Origin: Maniola hyperantus
Taxonomy: Eukaryota; Arthropoda; Insecta; Lepidoptera; Nymphalidae
Reading direction: 5' to 3'
Assembly (NCBI RefSeq): GCF_902806685.2
Contig: NC_048538.1
Span: 5,394,001-5,458,000 of the forward strand
DNA length: 64,000 nucleotides
The position numbers and the translations under genes were made by a program. This document shows, piece by piece, positions 53,979 through 64,000 of this stretch. The stretch's first letter is position 1. Each line of letters starts with the position of its first letter. The notes under the pieces are model-generated. The model was given only the letters and a program-made list of their open reading frames with translations, was not told where the DNA came from and searched no databases.

Positions 53979-54357
53979 AAACCCGGCCCGCGCTCGCGCA
54001 CCGAGCGTTCCGTACTACAGTCGTAATTTTTCGACATTTTGCACGATAATTCAAAAACTATGATGCATAAAATAAATTAAAATCTGTTTTAGAATGCACA
54101 GGTAAAGCCCTTTCATATGATACTCCACTTGATATAGTTACTACACAATTTTTTTTTTTGTGTGATGTAACCCTAATTCACGGTTTTCAGATTTTCCCCC
54201 TTATGTCTGCTATAAGACCTACCTACCTGACAAATTTCATGATTCTAAGTCAACGGGAAGTACCCTGTAGGTTTCTTGACAGACCGACATACAGACAGAC
54301 AACAAAGTGATCCTACAAAGGTTCCGTTTTTCCTTTTGAGGTACGGAACCCTAAAAA
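53979..54357 (+). repeat. Family A repeat
   Basis: Starts CCCGGCCCGCGCTCGCGCAC and ends GGTACGGAACCCTAAAAA. Confidence 0.85.
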
Positions 54358-55337
54358 TGAAAAGAGGTATCTTCTCCAATCAGAGTTCAGACTGCCATGA
54401 TATTTAATCATTAAATCTATAGAATCGCAGCAGCGACAAATTTAGCAACGGTTGACGCAATCACGATCCTATATGTGAATTGTAAAGCCTTTACAAATCG
54501 ATACCGCTGCGAATTCGTAAAATTTATCACTGCTATCTGCCGCTTGTTATTGCACATTATGTTATGCTTATACACCCCACGCACTAATCCTATTTGCTAT
54601 GGTTATTGTGATCGCCATTGCCTGAAATTCAGTTCTGTCAGAAACGGCAGTATTTGCTTAACTGCATTGATTGTTTTACTTTGACCTCCTTTTGATATTG
54701 TGCATTAACTCCCTAGGCTTTGGGGGATTGTTACTACGTTTATACATTAACAGTAGGCAGATGCATTGATCGGCCTTTACTGATGTGTTTGAATAGTTAC
54801 TTAGTTTCTCTTGTTAACAGCCTGTGTCTGTATTCTAATAATATGTCCTATAAATTCGTTTTATCGTCTGCGGAATTACTTCTTAGCCTTGGCTCGGGCC
54901 ATTTTGATGGCCAAATGTAGACGACGGTTTAAAACTAGTGCATTTCATAGTAGACTAGCGTCGTCTGGTAGGTTCAAACAGACATTAGTAGCACACTCTT
55001 GTGCATTGTCCAACTTACCACAATATTTGTGTTAATGCTCCTGGCAGCTGTCCAATTCGAGCCTCCACTCGACGGGTTTCCCCGAGGTCATCGGTTTAGT
55101 TGCTATAGTGGCCAAATTAATTCATAGATTTATCGGTATTTTATCAGTAGATAACTATAGTTAGGCAGTATTCGTTGTTAAAATTCATATATGTTCACGG
55201 AAACGTGGTTATGTAAATTGGGCATTATTGCTATCACCGTGTTTTGTTACTTACCTATGTAAGTTTAAAGGAAAATTAAGTAGGTACCTAATCAAAAATG
55301 TTTATGGACTACGTCTTTTGTAAGATGTTTAAGTATA

Positions 55338-55485
55338 GTCTGCGACAGGATGATATGGCAATCGAGGTATAAGGTGGGGGACGCCCCGCACACCCGCGCT
55401 CGCCCGTGCCGGATTAGCGCAAGGGCTGTGCCCGTATGCCGGGCCCTTCCCTCCCCGATTGCCATCTCGACATGTCGCGTTCTAT
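55338..55485. repeat. GC-rich family E MITE
   Basis: The ends TCTGCGACAGGATGATATGG and CCATCTCGACATGTCGCG are roughly complementary and share GGCAATCG. The interior has GACGCCCCGCACACCCGC. Related copies are at 56680-56840 and inside the element at 28466-30111. Confidence 0.7.
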
Positions 55486-55977
55486 ATTTAATGTAATTTT
55501 ATTTATTACTTCAATAAATGTCGTAGCCTCGCCTTGATGTTAAAATGTGGAATGTAAACTCCCCTTTACTCCTAACCTCTGTTGTCCCTTCAGCTACCTT
55601 ATCCATTATGGACAATGTGTGAAAGGTCTTCATAAAATATTCCTTTCACACGTTGTTTAATACAGTCGTCACCATTGTACGCAGCTATAAATTTGAACAC
55701 GTCAAGCCGTTCTAACATATGTATCTCTGAAAGGTACAGTTTCGTGTATTCAAAATTATTCTTATCCACCTTTTTACTTACGGATTTGATTTTGACACAC
55801 ATCGAAATTTACATAAAATCGCTGGGCATGCAAAATCCGCTGTGTACTTTATAATTTTCGTTTTTGATGACATTTTATTCGGTTTCAAAAGGCGTGTGTG
55901 CATACAGAAACACATTCTTTAATGTCCTAGTTCAAGAGATAACATTTTTTTAAATCTAAAAGCAAAGCAAATAAAAA

Positions 55978-56395
55978 AAAAGTGTGAGTCAGGCTCGCGC
56001 AACGAGAGTACTCGTACTACAGTCGTATTTTTTCGACATTTTGCAGGATAATTCAAAAACTATGATACATAAAAATAAATAAAAATCTGTTTTAGAATGC
56101 GCAGGTGAAGCCCTTTCATATGATACCCCACTTGATATAGTTATCTTACTTCGAAAATGAAAATACTAATTTTTTTTGTGTGATGTAACCACAAATTCAC
56201 GGTTTTCAGATTTTTTCCCGAATGTCTGCTATGAGACCTACCAGTACCTGCCAAATTTCATGATTATAGGTCGACGGGAAGTACCCTGTAGCCTGTAGGT
56301 TTCTTGACAGACCGACAGACCGACAGACAGACAGACAGACAACAAAGTGATCCCATAAGGTTCCGTTTTTCCTTTTGCCCCTTCCTTTAACCCTA
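55978..56395 (+). repeat. Family A repeat
   Basis: Begins AAAGTGTGAGTCAGGCTCGC. The usual GGTACGGAACCC end is eroded to CCTTTAACCCTAATAA. Confidence 0.8.
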
Positions 56396-56679
56396 ATAAT
56401 AAGTTTAATAGTCTCCTGAAAACTTGTGATTTTCCACATAGCGGAATTTTTATGCGCAGCTACGATAAGGTCCTCTGAAATTAATGATGTTTAATAAATA
56501 TTCCTGCAAAATATTTACATTTCACATACCGCCAACGTTAATACAATTATTCTTGGATTTACCAGAGCCCAGAGCACACGAAGACACATGGCTCGAAAGT
56601 GTCATCGCAACGGTATCTGTTATTCGTCACAGCGGAAATCAGCTTTCTGTGAACGTATACTTCCTCCGAATGCTATGTA

Positions 56680-56840
56680 TAGTCCGCGATAGGTAAAGAT
56701 GGCAATCGCGGTGTGAGGCGGGGGGGAGGCCCCGCACACCCGCAGGTCTCCCGCGCTCGCCTGCACTGTAATAGCGCAGGTGGTTTGCGGGTGTGCGGGG
56801 CGTTCCTTCCCCGATTGCCATTTCGACCTGTCGCGTACCT
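56680..56840. repeat. GC-rich family E MITE
   Basis: The ends TAGTCCGCGATAGGTAAAGA and TTTCGACCTGTCGCGTAC pair with GGCAATCG inside. The interior GGCCCCGCACACCCGC has an inverted partner GCGGGTGTGCGGGGCG. Confidence 0.75.
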
Positions 56841-57312
56841 ACTATAGATATCGTGCCTGTACTAAACTTTAGCTTAGTAACTACAGACGATAACCTTTCG
56901 CACTCAATGTAATTATTTACTAATTACTTATATCTAATCCAAGTACGTACCTTTTTTTTTTTTTGTACGTACGTACCTATCCCAACTTCATTAATATTAA
57001 ATGTATGCTATTTTCATTGATTTAGTCCTAATTAGGGCGCCGCCGTTTGTCTTTGTTTGTTACTAGTAATGCGAGACAGGCAAACTTTCGCGTTAGCAAG
57101 TTGGTGGACTCTGAAAACTGACAACAGCAACTAACTAGACTTGACTTATTCAACGTAAATATTGACTTTAGACATAAAATAAAAACAAATCCTATTACAA
57201 TGTAAAAGATTATTGAAATGATAAGAAAGTTTAGAAATGACTAATGAGTTGCTTTTACAGTTTTAATATTTCTAATAAGTTTAAGTGATATTGTGAAATG
57301 GTAATATTAGAA

Positions 57313-57774
57313 AACCGGCCAAGTGCAAGTCAGACTCGCGCACCGAGGGTTCCCTAATACAATCGTATTTTTTCGATATTTTACACGATAAATCAAAAAC
57401 TTACGCATAAAAATAAATAAAAATCAGGTAAAGCCTCTTCTTCTTCTCTTCATCTTACTTGGAAAATTAAAATTAATACCAACTACCTACTTGTGTTCAT
57501 GAACACATTTTTTTTGTGATGATTCAGATTTTTTTCCTTTACGTGTGCTATAATACCTACCGCCACCGTACCTTAGGCCACATCATCACTTCCCATCAGG
57601 TGTGATCGTGGTAAAACGTGCGCCTATAATGAATTTTAAAAAAAACATACCTGCCAAATTTCATACTTCTAGGTCAACGGGAAGTACCCTATAGGCTTCT
57701 TGACAGACAGCCAGCCGAACGAATTGATCCTATAAGGGTTCCTTTTTTCCATTTTAGGTACGGAACCCTAAAAA
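57313..57774 (+). repeat. Family A repeat with internal insertion
   Basis: From AAAACCGGCCAAGTGCAAGT to GGTACGGAACCC. A short family T fragment (CACATCATCACTTCCCATCA) is inserted near 57585-57640. Confidence 0.8.
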
Positions 57775-58099
57775 AGAATACCCTGCTGAGTTTGTTGTAG
57801 GCGCCTTCTCATACAAGGCACGTTTGGAACCCTCGTAGCTTAAGTTTTAAGTTTACGTAAATTACCTTAAAAGTGTCCCATGGCACGTTAATTGAATAAA
57901 TGGCTTTTATCGATAGCTGTATCAAAACGTGTAGAGGAGTTACAAAATTCATTTTAACTTAAATATTTGCTTTACGACACAACTTGGTGTTTCCGTCGAG
58001 TTCCAATTTCCGAGACGCACGCTATTTCGATACAAATTTAACCTCTGGAATAGTTTGCTCTAATTCTATTTTCAGTCTCTAGTCACCTGACGTCGAACG

Positions 58100-58215
58100 C
58101 TGGTCCAATCTAATGTAAAATACAGCAATCATAATGTCGTATACTGGTCCAATCTAATGTAAAATACAGCAATCATAATGTCGTATACTGGTCCAATCTA
58201 ATGTAAAGTACAGTA
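58100..58215. repeat. 44-bp tandem repeat, ~2.6 copies
   Basis: The unit starts CTGGTCCAATCTAATGTAAA at 58100, 58144 and 58188. The first two copies are identical over 44 bases. It directly precedes a family A repeat. Confidence 0.9.
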
Positions 58216-58226
58216 GACATATAAAG

Positions 58227-58738
58227 AAAAAACCGGCCAAGTGCGAGTCAGGCTCGCGCGACGAGGGTTCCGTAATACTGTCGTATTTTTTAGACATTTT
58301 GCACGATAATTCAAAAACTATGATGCTTAAAGTAAATAAAAATCTGTTTTAGAATGTAAAGGTGTTTGTTGGTGGTGGTGGTGGTGTAATGTTCATATGA
58401 TACCCCACTTTCAACTTTCGAAGTGAGTGACTACAAATGTCACTCACTTCGAAAGTTGAAAATACTAATTATTAGTTCATGACCACAATTAAATATTTTT
58501 TGTGTGATCTAACCCTAAATTCACGGTTTTCAGATTTTTCCCCAAATGTCAGCTATAAGATGTACCTTGCTGCCAAATTTCATGATTGTAGGTCCACGGG
58601 AAGTACCCTGTAGGTTTCTTGACAGACAGACGTCCGCCTGTCTGTCAAGAAATCTACAGGGTACTAGACAGACAGACATACAACAAAGTGATCCTATAAG
58701 GGTTCCGTTTTTCCTTTTGAGGTACGGAACCCTAAAAA
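58227..58738 (+). repeat. Family A repeat with duplicated 3' motif
   Basis: From AAAACCGGCCAAGTGCGAGT to GGTACGGAACCC. It contains a fold-back at 58618-58672 where the CTTGACAGACAGACG and CGCCTGTCTGTCAAGA segments face each other, and another around TTTCAACTTTCGAAGTGAGT. Confidence 0.85.
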
Positions 58739-61442
58739 CTAAGTAAGTAATTGCAATAATTGGAACTAGTTGCAACATAAATTATTCTTGATGTAAAGGG
58801 TTATTTTCCACTCTTTGCGGTCTACAAAAATATAATGTCTAAGACCAAATTTGTGGAGAAATAAAATTCTTTTTAACTTTTCTAGTACGGAAGTCTAAAA
58901 TATGGCATTTGAATTTTGAAGCAATGAAGAAAAAAATATTTTCAAGATTTCTATATTTTGCCCTATGTTGTATGTCTAGCGTAACCATAAATTAACTTTA
59001 CTTACTATTATTAAAATAAGTCGCAATCTACTTTTGTCTGTATCTATTCGCTTAGGTCATTTTTAGAATATTTCGCGAAGAAGTCTTAGCCAAAAAAGTA
59101 AGCCCACCTGTGAGAAGCCGTGGCGAGTCTGTCAGTGCTATCGTAAAGTGAAATTAAGTTCATAAAGTACAACAAAAAACAATATTAACGACGTTGAAGT
59201 TACACTCGAAATTTAATTTAGAATAAAAATTGCTCCGAATAAAACAGGACTGAAAAACGGGAGTCTATGGAATATAATTTACCGTTTATCTCATCCCCGG
59301 TGACAAAAAGCGTAGGTAATGTAAATAAGTCTCGCTTAAATTCGACCGTAAGCTCCGTAAGTAACTTAAGTACTTCTGTTTGATTTTACTTTGTAAAGTA
59401 TCCTATGTATTATATTTGCACATCGAAAAAACCTAAATACCAGAAACAAGCGTCATACAATAACATAGAGCAGGTGAGTGACAAAAAAATACACCATGAC
59501 GCTTGATAACGTCGCAGGTCGTAACTTTAGGACCATCTTGCCACCGAACGAAGTACGTACGCGACCGACATCAGCGTTTTAAGATTTCGGGTCCAGTGGT
59601 TGGATCTAATGAGGATTTAATATAACTTGTAAACCACAACGTCTTCAGAAGATCGTTTTTTTTTGTACTAAATAATGTCCTCGCATCGATTGCTTCAATC
59701 CCTTATCTGTTACTGTTTTCATATCACATAGGAATCTACATGATCATATCTTTTAAGTTTGTATTAGATAGGGAGTTGATGGTAAAAAATAAGTAAAAAA
59801 GTGTATTATTAGCTCGCGTGCCAGAAGTTTATATTAGTGAAGAAATCTTTGCTTATAAAAATGTCAGCTCTTCTTTAAAAAAATTCAAATTTATTTTTTT
59901 ATCGAAAAATCAGCGACACCTGACTTTGCCATCTTGTTTTCCTTTTTCACAGTTTTCCTTTTTCACAAGCTTCAAAAATCATAAATCTCTTCAACGAGCT
60001 CATCATACCGAAATGTGAAATGGCCACCAGCATGTCATGCGGGCTTCAGGCAAGCTTCAGGTGAAGATGGCGCTACAATGGGGCCATCTTCCTGAAGCTC
60101 GGCGGTCAGTCGGAGAAAACTTTTGCAGCCCTGCGGGATTTTCTTGATTTCCGAGTGTTTTTGTCGGCTCCACTCCCTTATATCATCGCACCACCATCAC
60201 TCTGTCTACATATTATATGCCTGTATCGAATCCACCTGTCAAGTTAATTATCTTGACGAAATCAAGAGTACAGATAATCATTTTCGTTGTAGTATCCTGA
60301 CGGTATTTCTTTTGAAGGACTATAATATTAAATATCTTACTATTTTATTACAACATCGTACGGAACCATGGGATATTATATTTATCTACCTGTACCTGCG
60401 TTGAGGGATAGAGTCTGGCCAACGAAAGATGAGACTGGAAAAGCCCGGCAAATTTAAATAATAAAAAATATCAGTATGGCAGCCCCGAAATTAGTAGGAC
60501 AGACCTGGAATAACCTAATTTGATAGAACAGAAATAAAAAACAGTAATTCTAAAGTATCAATACTGATTTTTTTAAAATTTGTTGCGTTTTTCCAGTCTC
60601 CTCTTTTGTTAGCCAGTCTCTATATTATATTACACGGCCTTATCCTATTCAGATTCACAAAGCAAAACAAAATACTAATTAGATTCACAAGCAAGATTCT
60701 AAACGAAGCAAAGCACAATCTGCAATATATTTATCTACATCAAATCAAAATCAGTATTTCCATATCTGAGGGCTTAGCAAGGTGCCTACTTGGTTATATC
60801 ATGTTAGGGGTTGGCTTTTAGATACTGAGTTAGAAATTCTGACATATACTCAATGCATACACCTCGACGTATACATTTTACAATATGTACGCCATGTACG
60901 CCTCCAGATTTTTCCTCTAACAAGAAGTAATAATATCAGATGCCAACATTATATTATGTCGGCAAAAATTTACACTTATGTGCTTGTAAAGCGTAATACT
61001 AATACTTACGAGCATAACAATGTTAACTTGTTTGCGCTTATCTCGAAAATTATCTCATCAGTTAACGTTGTTATGAGAACGTGTGGGAACTTTTCGGCCT
61101 ACGCTCACAATATCTTTAACTGTATAATACGTGTATTACCCTTGCCGATATCGTCGATTTCTATAATCTATTTCCAAGTAGATTTTAATGCAAAACGTAT
61201 TCGTTTTATAGGTATTCACAAAACAAATACGTTAGTAAGTATAGTGAGGCTAATTTTGTTATTGGAACCCAATAAGATTGCTTCCAAGTGTGGCATCATC
61301 CACCTCGATGAAAACAAGTCACCAATCTAGTCATTCCGATAAGATTTCACAGTCTAATGTAAAGTAAAACACGTAAAACGTTTCTTGTGGCTCCAGAATC
61401 CAGTACATCATTGCAAAGAGTTAGTTAATAAATACTAATAAG

Positions 61443-61676
61443 CTACAGTGCGCGGCAGAAAGTAATATACGTCGACCTTTAGCTACCTTTACCTTTACCT
61501 TTACCTTTACCTTTACCTTTACCTTTAGCTTTAGCTTTAGATAGCAGATTTGTAGAGCACTGTCTCTGTCGTCGAGACCGACCAAACGTCTTATAAATAT
61601 GAGTGACAGAGACAACGCTCTACAAAGCTGAATCATTCTAAAGGCCGATGTACATTGCTTTCGGCTGCGTACTGTA
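61443..61676. repeat. Family D MITE with hexamer expansion
   Basis: The ends TACAGTGCGCGGCAGAAAGT and CTTTCGGCTGCGTACTGTA are diverged complements. A run of ACCTTT hexamers followed by AGCTTT (about 61483-61541) has grown out of the internal CCTTTAG motif. Confidence 0.8.
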
Positions 61677-62511
61677 TTGTGGATAACAGCTGTAGTATAG
61701 TTTCTATATTTCAATGTAAAACGCAAATAATTCAACTATAAGTAATATTAACGAAATAGAACTTGAAACATTGATTAGTGGCAATTTAAAAAGATTCTAC
61801 TTCTTGAAAACCTTTCACCAAATTAAAAGTCGAAGATTTGCATAGATTGAATTAAATAAACGGAAGAATTTCAATTTCATTTAAGTACACCGTGCTGGAC
61901 AATTTACATGCATGTTTCAGTGGGCTACCCAATAGTATCTGTAGTTTATTGTTAAAGGCTGGTGGGTTATAGAGATGGGCATTATTGCTACTTTTAAATA
62001 ATTTTCATTTAGTGAAATTATTTTTTTCTCTTCTAAATTCTAACACGAAGCGATGTGAGTGCTCTAACTCGCACACTCTTAAGCGTCTTAGCTCATCTCG
62101 GTGATGGTCATTGACCCGAGCTAAGAACCTAAATAGTGCGAAATATATAAAAAGTGGGATCAATATTGTAAATATTAAGTAACTAGTGACCCGCCCTGGC
62201 TTCGCACGGTGCGGGTCGCTAGTTATTTAATATTTAACCTATTACAATTTTTGCTAGGATCTCTAATCTTTTTGAAAATAAAATATAGCCGGAGTTACTC
62301 AAAAATAATTTCGCTTTCAACGATGAAAGAATTCCACTTATTAGTATTTCCACAATTAGTAGTTCCACAGATTACTTCCTACAAACAAACTTACAAATTT
62401 TACCTCTGTAATATTAGTATAGATAATAATAAATCGAACTTAGTGAGATGTTGCTTCGTGATTTTACACAGACTACTTTTAGTAAGCTAGTGTTACAACT
62501 TACAACCCGTC

Positions 62512-62643
62512 GGAAATATCTGAGAACCTGGTTTAGTGACGTCATGCAACGCGCTCCCGTTTGGCACCGGTACTGAATAGGCGAAAACAGGCGAGCGGGA
62601 AAGCGTATTTCAGCGAGGTGCGCAGATATTTCCGACGTGTTGT
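62512..62643. repeat. Small TIR element
   Basis: The ends ACAACCCGTCGGAAATATCT and AGATATTTCCGACGTGTTGT are complements at all but one base. The interior is 90 bases without an ORF. Confidence 0.75.
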
Positions 62644-64000
62644 GCATATGGAAAGCTTTTCACGTGATTTTTCGCATGCTACCTGCGAAGTGGTTCATCT
62701 GTAGTGGGTTGTAAAATATGTGCCGGATTGAGTCGGCATGACCCGCGTCATTTATCGGTGGTGATAAATAGAGGATGGGCCTATGTAGAACATCCTCACC
62801 TTTGTCAACTTTATGTGACTCTATAAATTGTCCAGTTACGTTTTCTACCCGACTTCGGCAAAGCCAAAAGGAAGGGTTATGATTTTAGCAGTCTGTGTAT
62901 GTATGTTTGTATTTATGTGTGTTCCACCGTAGCGCCTAAACTTCGAAGAGTCGATTTTGATGAATGAGGTTTCAATCTATTAGTTATTATAGTCCGGGTG
63001 ACATAGCAATTTGAATGAACAAAATCAAAATGGCGGATGTTGCACGAAAAACAGGGGATCTCAAAAATAATTTTTTTGCTATCGTATCGAGTGGTGTGTC
63101 ACATGAAAGAGGAAAACATTTTAAGTTCATAAATATAAATAGTATACTACAACATTAAAATATACTAAGCAACAGAAAAATAATTTTACTATAATATTTC
63201 AGCGTTTGTTAAGACGATCGTTGTCGGTTTTTAGTTTTCAATTTTAACAACTGAAATGTGAAAATTTTATCAGGTAGGACGTAAAGTCGTTTCGAATATT
63301 AATAGAAACTTAAGAGCAAGTGAGTTCTTCAAAAGGACATATTTTAATAATGATTAAATCAGATTAATTAATATGCAATAGCTAGATAATAATACATAGT
63401 AATTAAATTTGGGTTAAAATTGGTTTGGCTTTTGTAACATGTAGGATGAGTAGCTATAAAATATTAACGTTTCTCAAAACATAGCTGACATAATATTATA
63501 GAGACAAGCAGTTACAGTGATGTGGAATAAAATTTACCTACATGAAAACATCGTATTACTTAACTATTTTAATGAATATATGAGATTTGCTAATGTGCGA
63601 TTTTTTATTATAACACTAGACTAAGCGGATCGTTTCAGGAGTGCCGAGGAGGGTGGGGTGAATTACGTAAGGGTTGCCGCAACGCTCACTTGGATTCCCT
63701 TGACTTCGATACAAATTGCTCACATTTTTGGCTGGTATATAGCTTGCCTCGGGCAGGGATCGGAGCATGTTGCCTTTAACCTTCCCGATGGACCTCAATA
63801 TTTATTTAATATTTAATCTGATATTTGTTGAACATGTCTGATTTAAAAGTACCATACCGATGCTAACACGAAAATATGGTATTGGTCTGGTACGTAAAGG
63901 AAGGAAACAAAGATTTCACAAAAATAAGGACACATGCATTCTGAACAAGGGGTTCGACGAATTCTTGTGGGTTTACTAGGTATATCTAGTTATTCATCTA

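Larger units (their letters stand above)
46793..64000 (+). other. Probable first intron of syntaxin 1A (>17 kb)
   Basis: No coding exon of syntaxin or of another gene was recognised. The interval is built of family A, B, D and E repeats, tRNA-derived SINEs and fold-back elements listed separately, with less repetitive stretches at about 46.8-47.9, 53.1-53.9, 54.4-55.3, 58.8-60.6 and 62.7-64.0 kb. These could hold regulatory DNA, but no specific site can be supported. Confidence 0.55.

Noticed and set aside
58546..58778. Overlapping ORFs on both strands with CRFLDRQ motifs
   Set aside because: The same peptides recur in other family A repeats (for example near 34300 and 56300). They are translations of the repeat, not genes.
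61421..61735. ORF with Lys-Val repeats
   Set aside because: Produced by the ACCTTT hexamer run inside a family D MITE.

Overview
The window reads as nuclear DNA of a lepidopteran insect (moth or butterfly). The evidence is AT-rich DNA, compact spliced genes with GT-AG introns, insect-like orthologues, and many copies of short dispersed repeats that I associate with Lepidoptera. The species cannot be named from sequence alone. All gene models below were built by joining exons by hand with splice phases checked. No search was run.

Layout, left to right. (1) 1998-4628, minus: a three-exon KLHDC10/slim-type Kelch protein. (2) 7086-13350: a nearly complete DIRS1-like tyrosine-recombinase retrotransposon with inverted terminal repeats, an internal complementary region, an intron-bearing gag-like ORF, an RT/RNase H ORF and a tyrosine recombinase ORF. 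It sits inside an older dispersed repeat, and itself carries a 1.05-kb TA-flanked DNA element. (3) 13.4-15.4 kb: a cluster of fold-back (MITE-like) elements. (4) 15384-26545, minus: RNF10, 11 coding exons, with decayed tandem copies of two of its exons lying in introns. (5) 27396-34573, plus, head to head with RNF10: a CW plus PWWP domain protein (ZCWPW1-like). Its CW exon is tandemly repeated about 2.7 times, and its 3' end has been invaded by a SINE and a MITE. (6) 35666-40015, plus: mitochondrial elongation factor Tu, seven coding exons. (7) 42767-44396, minus: the GTPase Ran, two exons. (8) 46760-46792, plus: the first coding exon of syntaxin 1A. The remaining 17.2 kb appears to be its first intron, full of SINEs, MITEs and ~430-bp repeats.

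The cellular genes are unrelated housekeeping, signalling and synaptic genes and form no operon-like system. KLHDC10 and RNF10 orthologues both have reported roles in ribosome-associated quality control in mammals, but their proximity here may be chance.

The most interesting features are structural: local tandem exon duplication in two adjacent genes, the self-documenting architecture of the DIRS element, a 30-bp perfect hairpin in an RNF10 intron, a MITE fragment next to a competing splice acceptor in the EF-Tu gene, and a SINE-derived alternative C-terminus in the ZCWPW1-like gene.
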